A stretch of 64,000 nucleotides of DNA from Streptosporangium lutulentum (GCF_030811455.1 NZ_JAUSQU010000001.1:1054001-1118000); one strand, 5' to 3'. Counted from the stretch's first letter, positions 29,751-44,700 are shown. A program made the numbers and translations. Notes: a model not told the origin generated them from the sequence alone.

Positions 29751-32700
29751 TGCGTGATATCGCCGCCGACCCGCCCGGCCAGGACATCGCCATCGTCGGC
29801 ATGGCGTGCCGCCTGCCGCGGTCCCCCTCCGTCGCCGACTTCTGGCGGCTGCTGAAGGACGGCCGCGACGCCGTCACCGAAGCACCCCCCGGCCGCTGGG
29901 ACGCGGGCCAGGTCACCGTCCGCCGGGGCGGGTTCCTGGACGAGGTGGACACCTTCGACGCCGCCTTCTTCGGCATCTCGCCCCGCGAGGCGGCGGCCAT
30001 GGACCCGCAGCAGCGGCTCGTTCTGGAGCTCACCTGGGAGGCGCTGGAGGATGCCGGGATCATCCCCGCCGACCTGCGCGACAGCCGGACCAGTGTGTTC
30101 ATGGGCGCCATGGCCGGCGACTACGCGGGCCTGCTCGGCGGCCTGGACGCGATCACCCCGCAGACCCTCACCGGGCTCACCAGGGGCATCATCGCCAACC
30201 GCGTCTCGTACGCGCTCGGCCTGCGCGGGCCCAGCCTGACGGTCGACTCCGCCCAGTCGTCCTCGCTGGTCGCGGTCCACCTGGCCTGCGAGAGCCTGCT
30301 GCGCGGCGAGTCCGACCTCGCGCTCGTCGGAGGCGTCAACCTCAACCTCACCGCCGAGGGGACGGTCGCCGCGGCCCGCTTCGGCGGCCTGTCACCCGAC
30401 GGCCGCTGCTTCACCTTCGACGCCAGGGCCAACGGGTACGTACGCGGCGAGGGCGGCGGCGTCGTCGTCCTCAAACCGCTCGCCGCCGCCCAGGCGGACG
30501 GCGACGACGTGTACGCCGTGATCCTGGGCAGCGCGGTCACCAACGACGGCGCCACCGACGGCCTCACGGTGCCCAGCCCGCAGGCCCAGGCCGACACCGT
30601 CCGCCTCGCCTGCTCCCGGGCCGGAATCGGCCCCCGCGACCTGCAGTACGTCGAGTTGCACGGCACGGGCACCCGACGCGGCGACCCCGTCGAGGCGGCC
30701 GGGCTCGGCCTCGCCACCTCGGCCGGCCGCGACGTCGCGCTGGTCGTCGGTTCGGCCAAGACGAACGTCGGCCACCTGGAGGGTGCGGCCGGCATCGTCG
30801 GGCTGCTGAAGACGGCGCTGTCCGTCCGGTACGGGCAGATCCCGGCCAGCCTCAACCACGAGACACCGAACCCCGACATTCCCTTCGAGGCGCTGAAGCT
30901 ACGGGTCCAGACCGAGCTCGGGTCATGGCCCCGGACGCAGGGGCCCCGCCTGGCGGGGGTCAGCTCCTTCGGGATGGGCGGCACCAACTGCCACGTCGTC
31001 CTGTCCTCCGCGGCCCGGCGGGAGACGCCGTCCGACGGCTCTCCCGGCGACCCGGCGGCGCGGCCGTCCATGGTGGTGTGGCCGATCTCCGGCAAGGGAC
31101 AGGCCGCGCTGCGGGGACAGGCCGAGCGGCTGCGGACGTTCACCGCCGGCGACGACGTGGACCTCGCGTCGGTCGGGTTCTCACTGGCGAGCACGCGCAC
31201 CGCGTTCACCCACCGCGCCGCGATCGTCGCCGACGACCCCGGCAGGTTCGCCCGCGCGCTGGACGCGCTGGCCCGCGACGAGCCTTCCGCCGACGTCGTC
31301 CGCGACCGGGCGGGCACGGGACGGCCGGCCTTCGTCTTCTCCGGGCAGGGCAGCCAGCACCCCGGCATGGGCCGGGAACTGTACGAGGCGTTCCCGGTGT
31401 TCGCCGAGGCCGTCGACGAGATCGGCGCCCACTTCGACGCCGGCCTGCGCGAGGTGATGTTCGACGACACCTCGGCCCTGCTCGACCAGACGGCGTACAC
31501 GCAGGCCGCGCTCTTCACGTTCGAGGTCGCGCTGGCCCGCCTGGCCGGGCACTGGGGGCTCCGCCCGGCGTACCTGATGGGCCACTCGATCGGCGAGATC
31601 TCCGCCGCGCACGTCGCGGGCGTCCTCACCCTGCCGGACGCGTGCACGCTGGTCGCCGCCCGTGGCCGGCTCATGCAGGCGCTTCCCCCCGGCGGCGCCA
31701 TGGTGTCCCTCGCCGCGACCGAGGAGGAGGTGCTGCCCCTGCTGACCGGCGGCGTCGACATCGCCGCCGTGAACGGCCCGTCCGCCGTGGTCGTGTCCGG
31801 AGACGAGGACGCGGTGGCCGCCGTCGCCGCCCACTTCGACGCCGCCGGCCGCAAGACCAGGCGGCTGCGGGTCAGCCACGCCTTCCACTCGCCGCACATG
31901 GAGCCCATGCTCGCCGACTTCGCCGAGGTGGCCGGCCGGCTGGCCTACGCGCCGCCGCGGATTCCCCTCGTGTCCAACCTCACCGGCCGGCTCGCCGGCG
32001 ACGAGGTGTGCGCGCCGGACTACTGGGTCCGCCACGCCCGCCGGGCCGTCCGCTTCGACGACGGCGTACGGACCCTCGCCGCCCTGGACGTCTCCACCCT
32101 CGTGGAGATCGGCCCGGACGGCGTGCTGTCCGCGATGGCCCAGCTCGGCCTCGCCGCCCTGGACGGCGACGTCCCCGCGTGCGTCCCGCTGCTGCGCCGA
32201 GGCCAGAACGAGCCCCGCACCGCGCTCACCGGACTGGCCCGGGCGTACACCCGCGGCTGCGACGTCGACTGGGCCGCCGTGTTCGCCGGCTACGACGCCC
32301 ACCGCGTCAAACTCCCCACGTACGCCTTCCAGCGCACCCGCCACTGGCTGGACGCGCCCGCCGATCCGGCCGGTCCGGCCGTCTCGGCCGGTGCCGCCGT
32401 CCTGGCCCCCGCGCCCGTGAGCGAGCCGGATGAGCGCCGTACCGCCCTGACCGGGGAGGAGACGGCGAGGCTGGTGCGGCAGTGCGCGGCCGCCGTGCTC
32501 GGGCACGCCGATCCCGAGTCGATCGACATGGACCTGACCTTCAAGAGCCTGGGGTTCGACTCGCTCAGCACCGTCGAGTTCCGCAACCAGCTCAACGCGG
32601 CGACCGGGCTCGCGCTGCCGGCCACGCTCCTGTACAGCTACGCGACGCCGAGAGCGGTCGCCGGCCACCTGACCGCACGTGACTCCCGGCCCGTGGACGC

Positions 32701-35700
32701 CGCCACCGCCGTCGCGTCCGACGAACCGATCGCGATCGTGGGCATCGGCTGCCGGTTCCCCGGCGGGGTGTCCTCGCCGGACGAGCTGTGGCGACTGGTG
32801 GAGGGCGAGGTGGACGCGATCGGAGGCTTCCCATCCGACCGCGGCTGGGACCTCGACGGCCTCTACCACCCCGACCCCGACCACCACGGCACCTCGTACG
32901 TACGTGCCGGAGGCTTCCTGACCGGCGCGGACGGCTTCGATGCCGACTTTTTCGGGATCAGTCCGCGTGAGGCGCTGGCGATGGACCCGCAACAGCGGTT
33001 GTTGCTGGAGACGGCGTGGGAGGCGATCGAGCGGGCCGGGATCGATCCTGTTTCCCTGCGCGGCAGCCGGGCCGGGGTGTTCGTCGGCGCTGTCGCCTCG
33101 GACTACGGCCCCCGCCTGCACGAAGGCACCGAGGGCGTCGAGGGCTATCTGCTGACCGGTACGTCGGCGAGTGTGGCGTCCGGGCGAGTGGCGTACACGC
33201 TGGGGGTGGAAGGCCCGGCGGTGACGGTGGACACGGCGTGTTCGTCGTCGCTGGTGGCGCTGCACCTGGCCGTCCAGGCGCTGCGGAGCGGCGAGTGCTC
33301 GCTGGCCCTGGCTGGCGGCGCCATGGTGATGGCGAACCCCGGCATGTTCGTGGAGTTCAGCCGCCAGCGTGGTCTTTCGCCCGACGGTCGTTGCAAGGCC
33401 TTCTCCGCGGCGGCCGACGGCACGGGCTGGGGTGAGGGTGTGGGTCTGCTGCTGGTGGAGCGGTTGTCGGACGCGGAGCGCAACGGTCACCAGGTTCTGG
33501 CGGTGGTGCGGGGTTCGGCGGTGAACCAGGACGGCGCCTCCAACGGTTTGACCGCGCCGAACGGTCTGTCCCAGGAAGGTGTGATCCGGCAGGCGCTGGC
33601 CAGTGCCGGGTTGTCCGCCCGGGACGTGGATGCCGTGGAGGCCCATGGCACCGGGACCGCTCTGGGCGATCCGATCGAGGCGCAGGCGCTTCTCGCGACG
33701 TATGGGCAGGGGCGGCAGGAGCCGTTGTGGCTGGGGTCGTTGAAGTCGAACATCGGTCATGCCCAGGCCGCCGCGGGGGTGGGCGGGGTCATCAAGATGG
33801 TGATGGCGATGCGTCATGGCGTGCTGCCCAAGACCCTGCATGCGGATGAGCCCTCGCCGCACGTGGACTGGTCTGCCGGTGCGGTCGAGTTGCTGACCGA
33901 GGCTCGTGACTGGCCGGAGGCCGGTCGTCCTCGTCGTGCGGCGGTGTCCTCGTTCGGGATCAGCGGTACGAACGCGCACGTGATCCTGGAGCAGGGTCCG
34001 GCGGTGGACGTGTCCGTGGCCGTGGAGCAGGGTCCGGCGGTGCCCGTCGAGAGCGATGCCGCGAACGTGTCTGTGGTTGTGGAGCGGTCGGCTGGTTCGG
34101 GTGGTGTGGTGCCGTGGGTGGTCTCGGCGAAGTCCGAGGCCGGGTTGCGGGCGCAGGCCGGACGGTTGGCGTCGGTCGAGCAGGACCCGGCGGCGGTCGG
34201 GCTCTCCTTGGTGGCGACCCGATCAAGCTTTGAGCACCGTGCGGTGGCGGTCGGAGCGGATCTGGCGGAGTTGCGCCGGGGCTTGGCCGAGATCGTGCCC
34301 GGTGCGGTGTCCTCGGTCGGGTCGGTGGGGGTGTTGTTCTCCGGTCAGGGCTCGCAGCGGGTCGGGATGGGCCGGGACCTGGCCGAGCGGTTCCCGGTGT
34401 TCGCCGCGGCGTTGGAGGAGGTCTGTGCGATCGCCGGGGAGCCGCTGCGGGCGGTGATGTTCGGCGAGGACCTCTCGGTCGACCTCAACGACACCGGATG
34501 GGCCCAACCCGCCCTGTTCGCCTTCGAGGTGGCGCTGTATCGGTTGCTGGAGTCGGTGGGCGTTCGCCCGCGGGTCCTGGTGGGTCATTCGATCGGGGAG
34601 ATCGCCGCCGCGCACGTCGCCGGGGTGTTGTCTCTCCCGGACGCGGTGGCGTTGGTGGGGGCGCGGGGCCGGTTGATGCAGGAGTTGCCGGCCGGTGGGG
34701 CGATGGTGGCGATCGCCGCCCCCGAAGCCGAGGTGGTGCCGGTGCTGGCGGGGTTGGAGGACCGGGTCGGGGTGGCTGCGGTCAACGGCCCGGCAGCGGT
34801 GGTGGTCTCCGGAGAGCGGGAAGCGGCTGAGCGGGTCGCCGCGCACTTCGCTGAGGCCGGTTATCGGACTCGTTGGTTGCGGGTGAGTCATGCTTTCCAT
34901 TCGCCGTTGATGGAGCCGATGCTGGAGCGGTTCGCTCAGGTGGTGGAGGGGTTGTCGTTCCTGACCCCGGCCGACGGTGGTCCGGTGGTGGTCTCCACGG
35001 TGACCGGGCAGCCGATCAGCGTCGGGGACTGGGCGCAGCCGCAGTATTGGGTTGAGCATGTGCGTCGTCCGGTGCGGTTCGCCGACGCGTTGGGTGCGGC
35101 TCGCGCGGACGCGTGGGTGGAGGTGGGCCCGGATGCGGTGCTGACCGCGTTGGCCGATGCCTGCCTGACCGAGCCCGCCGAGCTGGTCGCCCTGTCGCGT
35201 AAGGATCATGACGAGGTGGCGGCTCTGGCGACCGGGTTGGGCCGGTTGTATGTGGCGGGCGCCGAGGTGGATTGGCGGCCTTTCTTCCCAGCCTCGACGG
35301 CGGTGGTGGATCTGCCGACGTATGCCTTCCAGCGTCAGCGTTACTGGCTGGAGGCTCCCGCTGCTCGTGCTGATCTGTCTTCTGCGGGTCTGACCGCTCC
35401 CGGGCATCCTTTCCTGACCGCTGCCACCGCCCTCGCCGGTGACGACGGTCACCTGTTCACCGGAACACTCTCCCGCCGTACTCACCCATGGCTCGTCGAT
35501 CACACCGTCATGGCCGCCGTCGTCCTGCCGGAGGCGGCGATCGCCGAGCTGGTGCTGTTCACCGGAGACCAGGTCGGCTGCCCCCGCATCGTGGAACTCG
35601 CCATCGAGGATCCGCTGACCCTCCCCGAACACGGTGAAGTCCGGATCCAGGTCAAGGTGGGCCGGAACGAGGAGGCGGGCCACCGCCCGATCACCGTTCA

Positions 35701-38700
35701 CGCCCAAACCGGTGACGCCGAATCCGACTGGACCCTGCACGCCCACGGCCAGGTCACGGGTGAAGCGACCGTTGCGGCGCCAGAGCTGGTTGCCTGGCCG
35801 CCGCCCGGCGCGACGCCGGTGCCGGTGGAGGACCTGTACGCCTCGCTGGCTGAGCACGGCATCGACCTCGGCCCCGCCTTCCAGGCACTCACGGCGCTGT
35901 GGCGCCAGGGTGACACGACCTTCGCCGAGGTATGCCTGCCGGACTCGGGCAGCGACCCGGGCTTCGCCCTCCACCCCGCCGCCTTGGACGCCGCCCTTCG
36001 CGGCCTCGCCGATGCCCCTGGCGTCCCGTGGCACTCTTCCTGGTCGGGCGTTTCGCTCTACGCCTCCGGCGCCACGACCATGCGAGTACGGCGCACCGCC
36101 GCAGGTCAGATCACCATCGCCGACCACACCGGCGCACCGGTGGCGATGATCGACTCTCTGTCCACCACCCTTCTCCCGACGTCCTCGTTCACGTCGGCCG
36201 GCCAGGATGCGGCCCTCCTCCGCGTCGACTGGGTTCCTGTCGCGGTGCCTGAGGTGGTGGAGCGGGGGGTGTGGGCGGTTGTGGACGATCCGGTTCTGGC
36301 GGGGTCGTTGGCCGTGGGTGATCTGGCGGGGTGGCCGGATGGGTCGGTGCCGGATGTGGTTTTTGTGTCGGCGCCGGTGGGGGATGCGCTGGGGTCGGTG
36401 AGTGCGGTGCTGGGTCGGTTGCGGGGGTTGCTGGCCGATGAGCGGTTGTCGGGGTCGCGGTTGGTGGTGTTGACGCGGGGGGTGGTGGCGTCGGATCTGG
36501 CGGCGGCTGCGGTGTGGGGTCTGGTGCGGGCTGCGCAGGTGGAGCATCCGGGTCGGATCGTGCTGGTCGATTGGGATGGTGATCGGGCGGGGGTGGCGGC
36601 GGCGTTGGCTTCGGGTGAGGGTCAGGTCGCGGTGGTGGGCGGTGGGTTGCGGGTGCCGCGGTTGGGTCGGGTGGCCGCGGGTGGTGAGGCGCCGGTGTTC
36701 GATCCGGCGGGCACGGTTTTGGTCACGGGGGCCACGGGTGGTTTGGGTGGGGTGGTGGCCGCTCATTTGGTGGCGTCGTACGGGGTGGGCCGGTTGGTGC
36801 TGGTCAGCCGTCGTGGTGAGCAGGCGCCGGGGGCGGTGGAGTTGCGGGAGCGGCTGGAGGCGGCGGGCGCTTATGTGGAGTTCGCCGCGTGTGATGTGGC
36901 GGATCGGGCCGCGCTGGCCGCGCTCATCGCGGCTGTTCCCGCCGAGCACCCGTTGACGGGAGTCGTGCACGCCGCGGGTGTGCTGGACGACGGGGTCGTC
37001 TCCTCTCTGACTCCTGAGCGGGTTGAGGGGGTGTGGCGGGTCAAGGCCGAGGCGGCCTGGCATCTGCACGAGCTCACCGCCGGCCTGGATTTGTCGGCGT
37101 TCGTGGTGTTCTCTTCGGTGGCGGGGACGGTGGGTAGTGCCGGTCAGGCGAACTACGCCGCGGCGAACGCGTTCCTGGACGCTCTGGCCGTGCACCGGCA
37201 TGCTCTGGGCCTGCCGGCCACGTCGCTGGCCTGGGGACTGTGGGAGCAGACCGGCGGCATGTCCGCCACTCTCACCCAGGCGGATCTCGCGCGATGGGCG
37301 CGGATCGGCATGGCGCCCATCTCGCAGCAGCAGGGTCTCGCCCTCCTGGACGCTGCGCTTCGGCGTACCGACCCGGCGCTGGTGCCGGTGCGACTGGATC
37401 TGGCGAGTGTCCGCGCTCAAGGCACGATCCCGCCGATGATGCGCGGGCTCGTCCACGTCTCGGCACGGCGCAAAGTCGGCACGGCGGCGCCGGCCTCCTC
37501 ACTCGCACAGCGCCTGGCCGGCCTCCCGGAGGCCGAGAGGGCGGCACACCTGCTGGATCTCGTACGGGGACAGGTCTCTCTCGTCCTCGGACATGCCACG
37601 TCGGAGACCATCGACGCCGGGCGGGCCTTCAAGGACGCGGGCTTCGACTCCCTCACCGCCGTCGAGCTGCGCAACCGGCTCACCGCCGTCACCGGCCTGA
37701 ACCTGCCCAGAACCCTCCTGTACGACTACCCCACCCCGAGCGCCGTCGTCGGACACTTCCTCGCCGAGCTCCCGGGAACCCGGACCGAGGCCGCCGTCGA
37801 GACGCGCGTCGCGATCGACGAACCGATCGCGATCGTGGGCATCGGCTGCCGCTACCCCGGAGGGGTGGCCTCCGCCGAGGACCTGTGGCAACTCGTACTC
37901 GCCGAGACCGACGCCATCGGTGATCTTCCTGACGATCGTGGGTGGAACGTCGACGGCCTGTACGACCCCGACCCCGACAAGGTCGGCACCTTCTACGCCC
38001 GTACCGGCGGGTTCCTGTACGACGCGGCCCACTTCGACGCCGAGTTCTTCGGGATCAGTCCGCGTGAGGCGCTGGCGATGGACCCGCAGCAGCGGCTGTT
38101 GCTGGAGACGGCGTGGGAGGCGATCGAGCGGGCCGGGATCGATCCTGTTTCCTTGCGCGGCAGCCGGGCCGGGGTGTTCGTCGGCGCGGCCCCCCAGGAC
38201 TACGGCCCCCGGCGGGACGCGGTCCCGGACGGCATCGAGGGTTACCTGCTGACCGGTACGTCGGCGAGTGTGGCGTCCGGGCGGGTGGCGTACACGCTGG
38301 GGGTGGAAGGCCCGGCGGTGACGGTGGACACGGCGTGTTCGTCGTCGTTGGTGGCGCTGCACCTGGCCGTGCAGGCGCTGCGGAACGGCGAGTGCTCCCT
38401 CGCGCTGGCCGGCGGCGCCATGGTGATGGCGACCACCAACACCTTCGTGGAGTTCAGCCGCCAGCGTGGTCTCTCACCCGACGGCCGTTGCAAGGCCTTC
38501 TCCGCGGCGGCCGACGGCACGGGCTGGGGCGAGGGCGTGGGTCTGCTGCTGGTGGAGCGGTTGTCGGACGCGGTGGCCAACGGTCACCAGGTGCTGGCTG
38601 TGGTGCGGGGTTCGGCGGTGAACCAGGACGGCGCCTCGAACGGTTTGACCGCGCCGAACGGTCCCTCTCAGCAGCGGGTGATCCGGCAGGCGCTGGCCGG

Positions 38701-41700
38701 TGCCGGACTCACCACCGCCGACGTCGACGCCGTGGAAGCGCACGGCACCGGCACCGCTCTGGGCGATCCGATCGAGGCGCAGGCGCTTCTCGCGACGTAC
38801 GGGCAGGAACGCCAGGAGCCGTTGTGGCTGGGGTCGTTGAAGTCGAACATCGGTCACGCCCAGGCCGCCGCGGGGGTGGGCGGGGTCATCAAGATGGTCA
38901 TGGCGATGCGTCATGGCGTGCTGCCCAAGACCCTGCATGCGGATGAGCCCTCGCCGCACGTGGACTGGTCTGCCGGTGCGGTCGAACTCCTCACAGAGAC
39001 CCGCGACTGGCCCGAGACCGGTCGTCCCCGGCGTGCGGCGGTGTCCTCGTTCGGGATCAGCGGTACGAACGCGCACGTGATCCTGGAGCAGGGTCCGGCG
39101 GCGGACGTGTCCGTGGTTGTGGAGCGGTCGGCTGGTTCGGGTGGTGTGGTGCCGTGGGTGGTCTCGGCGAAGTCCGAGGCCGCGCTGCGGGTACAGGCCG
39201 GCCGGTTGGCATCGGTCGAGGAAGACCCGGCCGCGGTCGGGCTCTCCCTGGTGGCGACCCGGTCGAGTTTTGAGCACCGTGCGGTAGCGGTCGGATCCGA
39301 CCTGGCGGAGTTGCGCCGGGGCCTGGCCGGGATTGAGCCCGGTGCGGTGTCCTCGGTCGGTTCGGTGGGGGTGTTGTTCTCCGGTCAGGGGTCGCAGCGG
39401 GTCGGGATGGGCCGGGAGCTGGCCGCCCGATTCCCGGTGTTCGCCGCGGCGTTGGAGGAGGTCTGTGCGATCGCCGGGGAGCCGCTGCGGGCGGTGATGT
39501 TCGGCGAGGACCTCTCGGCCGATCTCAACGACACGCGATGGGCGCAACCCGCCCTGTTCGCCTTCGAAGTAGCCCTCTACCGGTTGCTGGAGTCGGTGGG
39601 CGTTCGCCCGCGGACCTTGATCGGTCATTCGATCGGGGAGATCGCTGCCGCGCACGTCGCCGGGGTGCTGTCTCTCCCGGATGCGGTGGCGTTGGTGGGG
39701 GCGAGGGGCCGGTTGATGCAGGAGTTGCCGGCCGGTGGGGCGATGGTGGCGATCGCCGCCCCCGAAGCCGAGGTCCTGCCGGTGCTGGCGGGGTTGGAGG
39801 ACCGGGTTGGGCTGGCGGCGGTCAACGGCCCGGCGGCGGTGGTGGTCTCCGGGGAGCAGCAGGCGGCCGAGCAGGTCGCCGCACACTTCGCTGAGGCCGG
39901 TTATCGGACCCGTCGTCTGCGGGTGAGTCATGCCTTCCATTCGCCGTTGATGGAGCCGATGCTGGAGCGGTTCGCCCAGGTCGTCGAAGGTCTGTCGTTC
40001 CTGACCCCGGCCGATGGTGGTCCGGTGGTGGTTTCCACGGTGACCGGGCAGCCGATCAGCGTCGAGGACTGGGCGCAGCCTGGGTATTGGGTTGAGCATG
40101 TGCGTCGTCCGGTGCGGTTCGCCGACGCCCTGGGCGCGGCTCGTGCGGACGCGTGGGTGGAGGTGGGCCCGGATGCGGTGCTGACCGCGCTGGCCGATGC
40201 CTGCCTGAGCGAACCCGCCGAGCTCGTCGCCTTGTCTCGCAAGGACCATGACGAGGTGGCGGCCCTGGCCACCGGGCTGGGCCGGTTGTATGTGGCGGGT
40301 GCCGAGGTGGATTGGCGGTCTTTCTTCCCGGTCACCACGGCGGTGGTGGATCTGCCGACGTATGCCTTCCAGCACCAGCGTTACTGGCTCCACGCCACGA
40401 CCGGAGCCACGAACGCGGTGGGTCTCGGCCTCACGGCATCCGACCACCCGTTCCTCGCCGCCAGCACCGAACTGGCCGAAGGCGACACCGTTGTCTTCTC
40501 CGGACTCCTGTCCACCCACACCCACCCCTGGCTGACCGACCACACCATCACCGGAACGACCCTCCTGCCCGGCACCGCGCTCCTCGAGTTGGCGCTGCGT
40601 GCGGGAGGCCAGGTCGGATGGCCGTACGTGGAAGAGCTCATCCTCCAGGACCCCCTGGTTCTACCGGAGCGCGGTGATGTCCGCCTCCAGGTGTCGGTGG
40701 GCGCGCCTGACGGTGACGGGTTCCGCCCGATCGGCATCCACTCACGCGGGGAACACGGCTCCTGGGTACGGCACGCCGCCGGCACCCTGGCCCAGCGTGA
40801 GCCCGCCGCGTCGTTCGCCTTCGAGGTGTGGCCTCCGGCGGGGGCGGTGCAGGTGAAACTGGACGATCCGTACGGGAACCTCGCCGAGCGCGACTACCAG
40901 TACGGACCGGCGTTCCAGGGGCTGCGGGCCGTCTGGCGGCGGGACGGCGACGTGTACGCCGAGGTCACGCTCCCGGACGGGCGGCAGGACGAGCGGTTCG
41001 GTATCCATCCGGCGCTGCTGGACGCCGCTCTGCACCCGTTGGCCCTCAGGCTGACCGGCCTCGGAGCCGATCCGCGCGTGCTGCTGCCCTTCTCCTGGTC
41101 AGGTGTCTCCCTGCACGCCGAGGGCGCGACGACCCTCAGGATCGGGATCACCGTGACCGGCGACAACGAGGTCGGCCTCACCGTGGCCGACCACACCGGT
41201 ACCCCCGTCATGTCGGTCGGATCACTCGCGCTGCGCCCGGCTTCCGCCGAACAGCTCACGGCCGCGGCGGCCACCGGTGAGGATCTTCTCTACGAGATCG
41301 ACTGGATTCCCGCGGACCTGCCCGAGGAGACCGTTCCGGCAAGCACGCTCATGCGACTCGGCTTCCCCACGCCGGTCGGCTCACCGACGCCGGCTGATGC
41401 GGACGCACTGTCGGAGCTCGCGTCGCGGGGCCTGGCCGCGGTGCCGGAGCCCGTACCCGCCGTCGTGGTCGCCTGGTGCGAGGCGGGTGCGGGGGAGACG
41501 GTCGTCGATCAGGCTCACGGCACCGCGAAGGCGGCGCTCGGCCTGATCCAGGCCTGGCTGGCCGATGACCGCTTCACGGCGTCCCGGCTGGTGCTGGTCA
41601 CGCGGCGGGCGGTCACCGTACCGGGGGATGAGGAACAGGACCTTGCCGCCGCCACGCTGTGGGGACTGGTTCGGTCGGCGCAGACCGAGCACCCGGGACG

Positions 41701-44700
41701 GTTCGGTCTCGTCGACGTCGACGGCAGCGAGGCGTCCCGGAGCGTGATAGACGCGGCGACCGCTTCGGACGAGCCGCAACTGGCTCTCCGCGACGGCACC
41801 GCCCTGGCACCCCGGCTCACCCGATCGACACCGCAGGAAAGCGCGACCCCGCGCTGGGACGCGGATGGGACCGTACTGCTCACGGGCGGGACCGGCACGC
41901 TCGGCGCGGGGCTCGCCCGCAGGCTGGTGGGGCTCCACGGGGCACGGCATCTCGTCCTGGCGGGCAGGTCGGGGTCCGCGGCACCCGGTGCCGCGGAGCT
42001 GCGGGCGGAACTGACCGAGATGGGCGCCGAGGTCACGCTGGCGGCCTGCGACGTCGCCGACCGGGATTCCCTCGCCGAGCTGATCGCGGCCATCCCGGCT
42101 GAGCATCCGCTGACAGCGGTGGTCCACCTGGCGGGTGTGGTGGACGACGGTGTGGTGGCCTCGCTGACGGATGAGCGGCTGGACGCGGTGCTGCGCCCGA
42201 AAGTCGACGCCGCCTGGCACCTGCACGAGCTCACCGCCGGCCTGGACCTGTCCGCGTTCGTGCTGTTCTCCTCGGTGGCCGGGACGGTCGGAACCGCGGG
42301 GCAGGGCAACTACGCCGCGGCGAACGCGTTCCTGGATGCCCTGGCCGTGCACCGGCACGCTCTGGGCCTTCCGGCCACGTCGCTGGCCTGGGGGCTGTGG
42401 ACCGGCGGTATGGGTGCCGGTCTCCAGGAGGCCGACCGGGTACGGCTCCGCCGGACAGGGGTGGGCGAGTTGTCCGCCGAGGACGGGCTGGCCCTGTTCG
42501 ATCTCGCGCTCGATCTGGGTCGGGCGGTGGTCGTTCCCGCTCGGCTCGACCTGTCCGCGCTTCGCGGGCAGGAGACCGTACCCGCCCTGTTCCGGCGGCT
42601 CGTCCGGACCCGGCCCCGTCGCGTCGTCGAGGCCGGCCCGGCGGCGCACGCCGGATCCCTCGCCACCCGCCTGGCGGGACTGCCGGGAGACGAGCAGGTG
42701 CGGGTGCTCTCCGAACTGGTCACCACCCAGGTCGCGCTGGCACTCGGTTACGCGGGCGGCGAGACCCTCGACGCCGACAAGGCGTTCAAGGACCGAGGGT
42801 TCGACTCGCTCAGCGTCGTGGACCTGCGCAACCGGCTCAACGCGGCCACGGGGCTGCGGCTGCCGAGCACGCTGCTGTTCAACTACCCCACCCCGGCCGC
42901 GCTGGTCGAGCACCTGCGTGGCGAACTGCTCGGCGTGACCACACCCGAGGTCGTGTCCCAGCCGGTGGCGGCGACCGGAGCCGACGACCCGATCGCGATC
43001 GTCGGGATCGGCTGCCGCTACCCCGGCGGGGTCGGGTCGCCGGAGGAGCTGTGGCGCCTGGTGACGGCCGAGACCGACGCCGTCGCCGGGTTCCCCACCG
43101 ATCGCGGATGGAACCTGGACGATCTCTACCACCCGGACCCCGATCACTACGGCACCTCGTACGTGCGGGAGGGCGGCTTCCTGTACGACGCGGACCTGTT
43201 CGACCCGGCGTTCTTCGGGATCAGCCCGCGCGAGGCGGCGGCGATGGACCCGCAGCAGCGGCTGCTCCTGGAGACCGCGTGGGAGACCTTCGAGCGGGCC
43301 GGGATCGACCCGGCATCGCTGCGCGGCAGCCGTACCGGGGTGTTCGCCGGGGTCATGTACCACGACTACGGCTCCCGGTTGCGGCAGGCACCGGACGGAT
43401 TCGAGGGGTACCTCGTCAACGGCAGCGCGGGCAGCATCGCGTCCGGTCGGGTGTCGTACGCCTTCGGTCTCGAAGGCCCGGCGGTGACGGTGGACACGGC
43501 GTGTTCGTCGTCGCTGGTGGCGCTGCACCTGGCCGTCCAGGCGCTGCGGAACGGCGAGTGCTCGCTGGCCCTGGCGGGTGGTGTGACGGTGATGGCCACG
43601 CCTGCGGTCTTCGTCGAATTCAGCCGGCAACGGGGACTGGCCGCCGACGGCCGGTGCAAGGCGTTCTCCGACCAGGCCGACGGCACGGGCTGGTCCGAGG
43701 GTGTGGGTCTGCTGCTGGTGGAGCGGTTGTCGGACGCGGTGGCCAACGGTCATCAGGTGCTGGCGGTGGTGCGGGGTTCGGCGGTGAACCAGGACGGCGC
43801 CTCCAACGGGCTGACCGCGCCGAACGGTCCTTCTCAGCAGCGGGTGATCCGGCAGGCACTCGCCGCCGCGGGCCTGTCCGCCCGGGACGTCGACGCCGTG
43901 GAGGCTCATGGCACCGGCACCACACTGGGCGACCCGATCGAGGCGGAAGCGCTGCTGGCCACGTACGGGCAGGGGCGTGAGACTCCGCTCTGGCTGGGGT
44001 CGTTGAAGTCGAACATCGGCCACACCCAGGCCGCCTCAGGAGTCGGCGGGATCATCAAGATGGTCATGGCGATGCGCCACGGTGTGCTGCCCAGGACGCT
44101 GCATGTGGACACGCCGTCCCGGCACGTGGACTGGTCGGCCGGTGCGGTCGAACTCCTCACCGAAACCCGCGACTGGCCGGAGACCGACCGGCCTCGTCGT
44201 GCGGCGGTGTCCTCGTTCGGCGTCAGCGGTACAAACGCGCACGTGATCCTGGAGCAGGGCCCGGCTTCGGAAGAGGTTCCTGCTGGTTCGGGTGGTGTGG
44301 TGCCGTGGGTGGTTTCGGCGAAGTCCGAGGCCGGGTTGCGGGCGCAGGCCGGGCGGCTGGCGTCGGTCGAGCAGGACCCGGCGGCGGTGGGGTTGTCGTT
44401 GGTGGCGACCCGGTCGAGTTTTGAGCACCGTGCGGTGGTGGTCGGATCGGATCTGGCGGAGTTGCGCCGGGGTCTGGCCGAGATCGTGCCCGGTGCGGTG
44501 GGTTCGGCTGATGTGGTGGGGGTGTTGTTCTCCGGTCAGGGGTCGCAGCGGGTCGGGATGGGCCGGGAGCTGGCCGCCCGATTCCCGGTGTTCGCCGCAG
44601 CGTTGGAGGAGGTTTGTGCGATCGCCGGGGAGCCGCTGCGGGCGGTGATGTTCGGCGAGGACCTCTCGGTCGACCTCAACGACACGCGGTGGGCGCAACC

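Larger units (their letters stand above)
32720..37770 (+). other. PKS-A module 1: KS-AT-DH-KR-ACP
   Basis: The KS is active-type (DTACSSS, C1164). The AT is malonyl type. The DH keeps its histidine and the HPAALDAAL aspartate, but the HxxxGxxxxP motif reads [10 protein letters not shown] with A at the G position, followed by EA instead of GT, so its activity is uncertain. The KR has TGATGGLGG and VLDD with an intact NYAAANAF (B type). The ACP has GFDSL. Confidence 0.88.
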
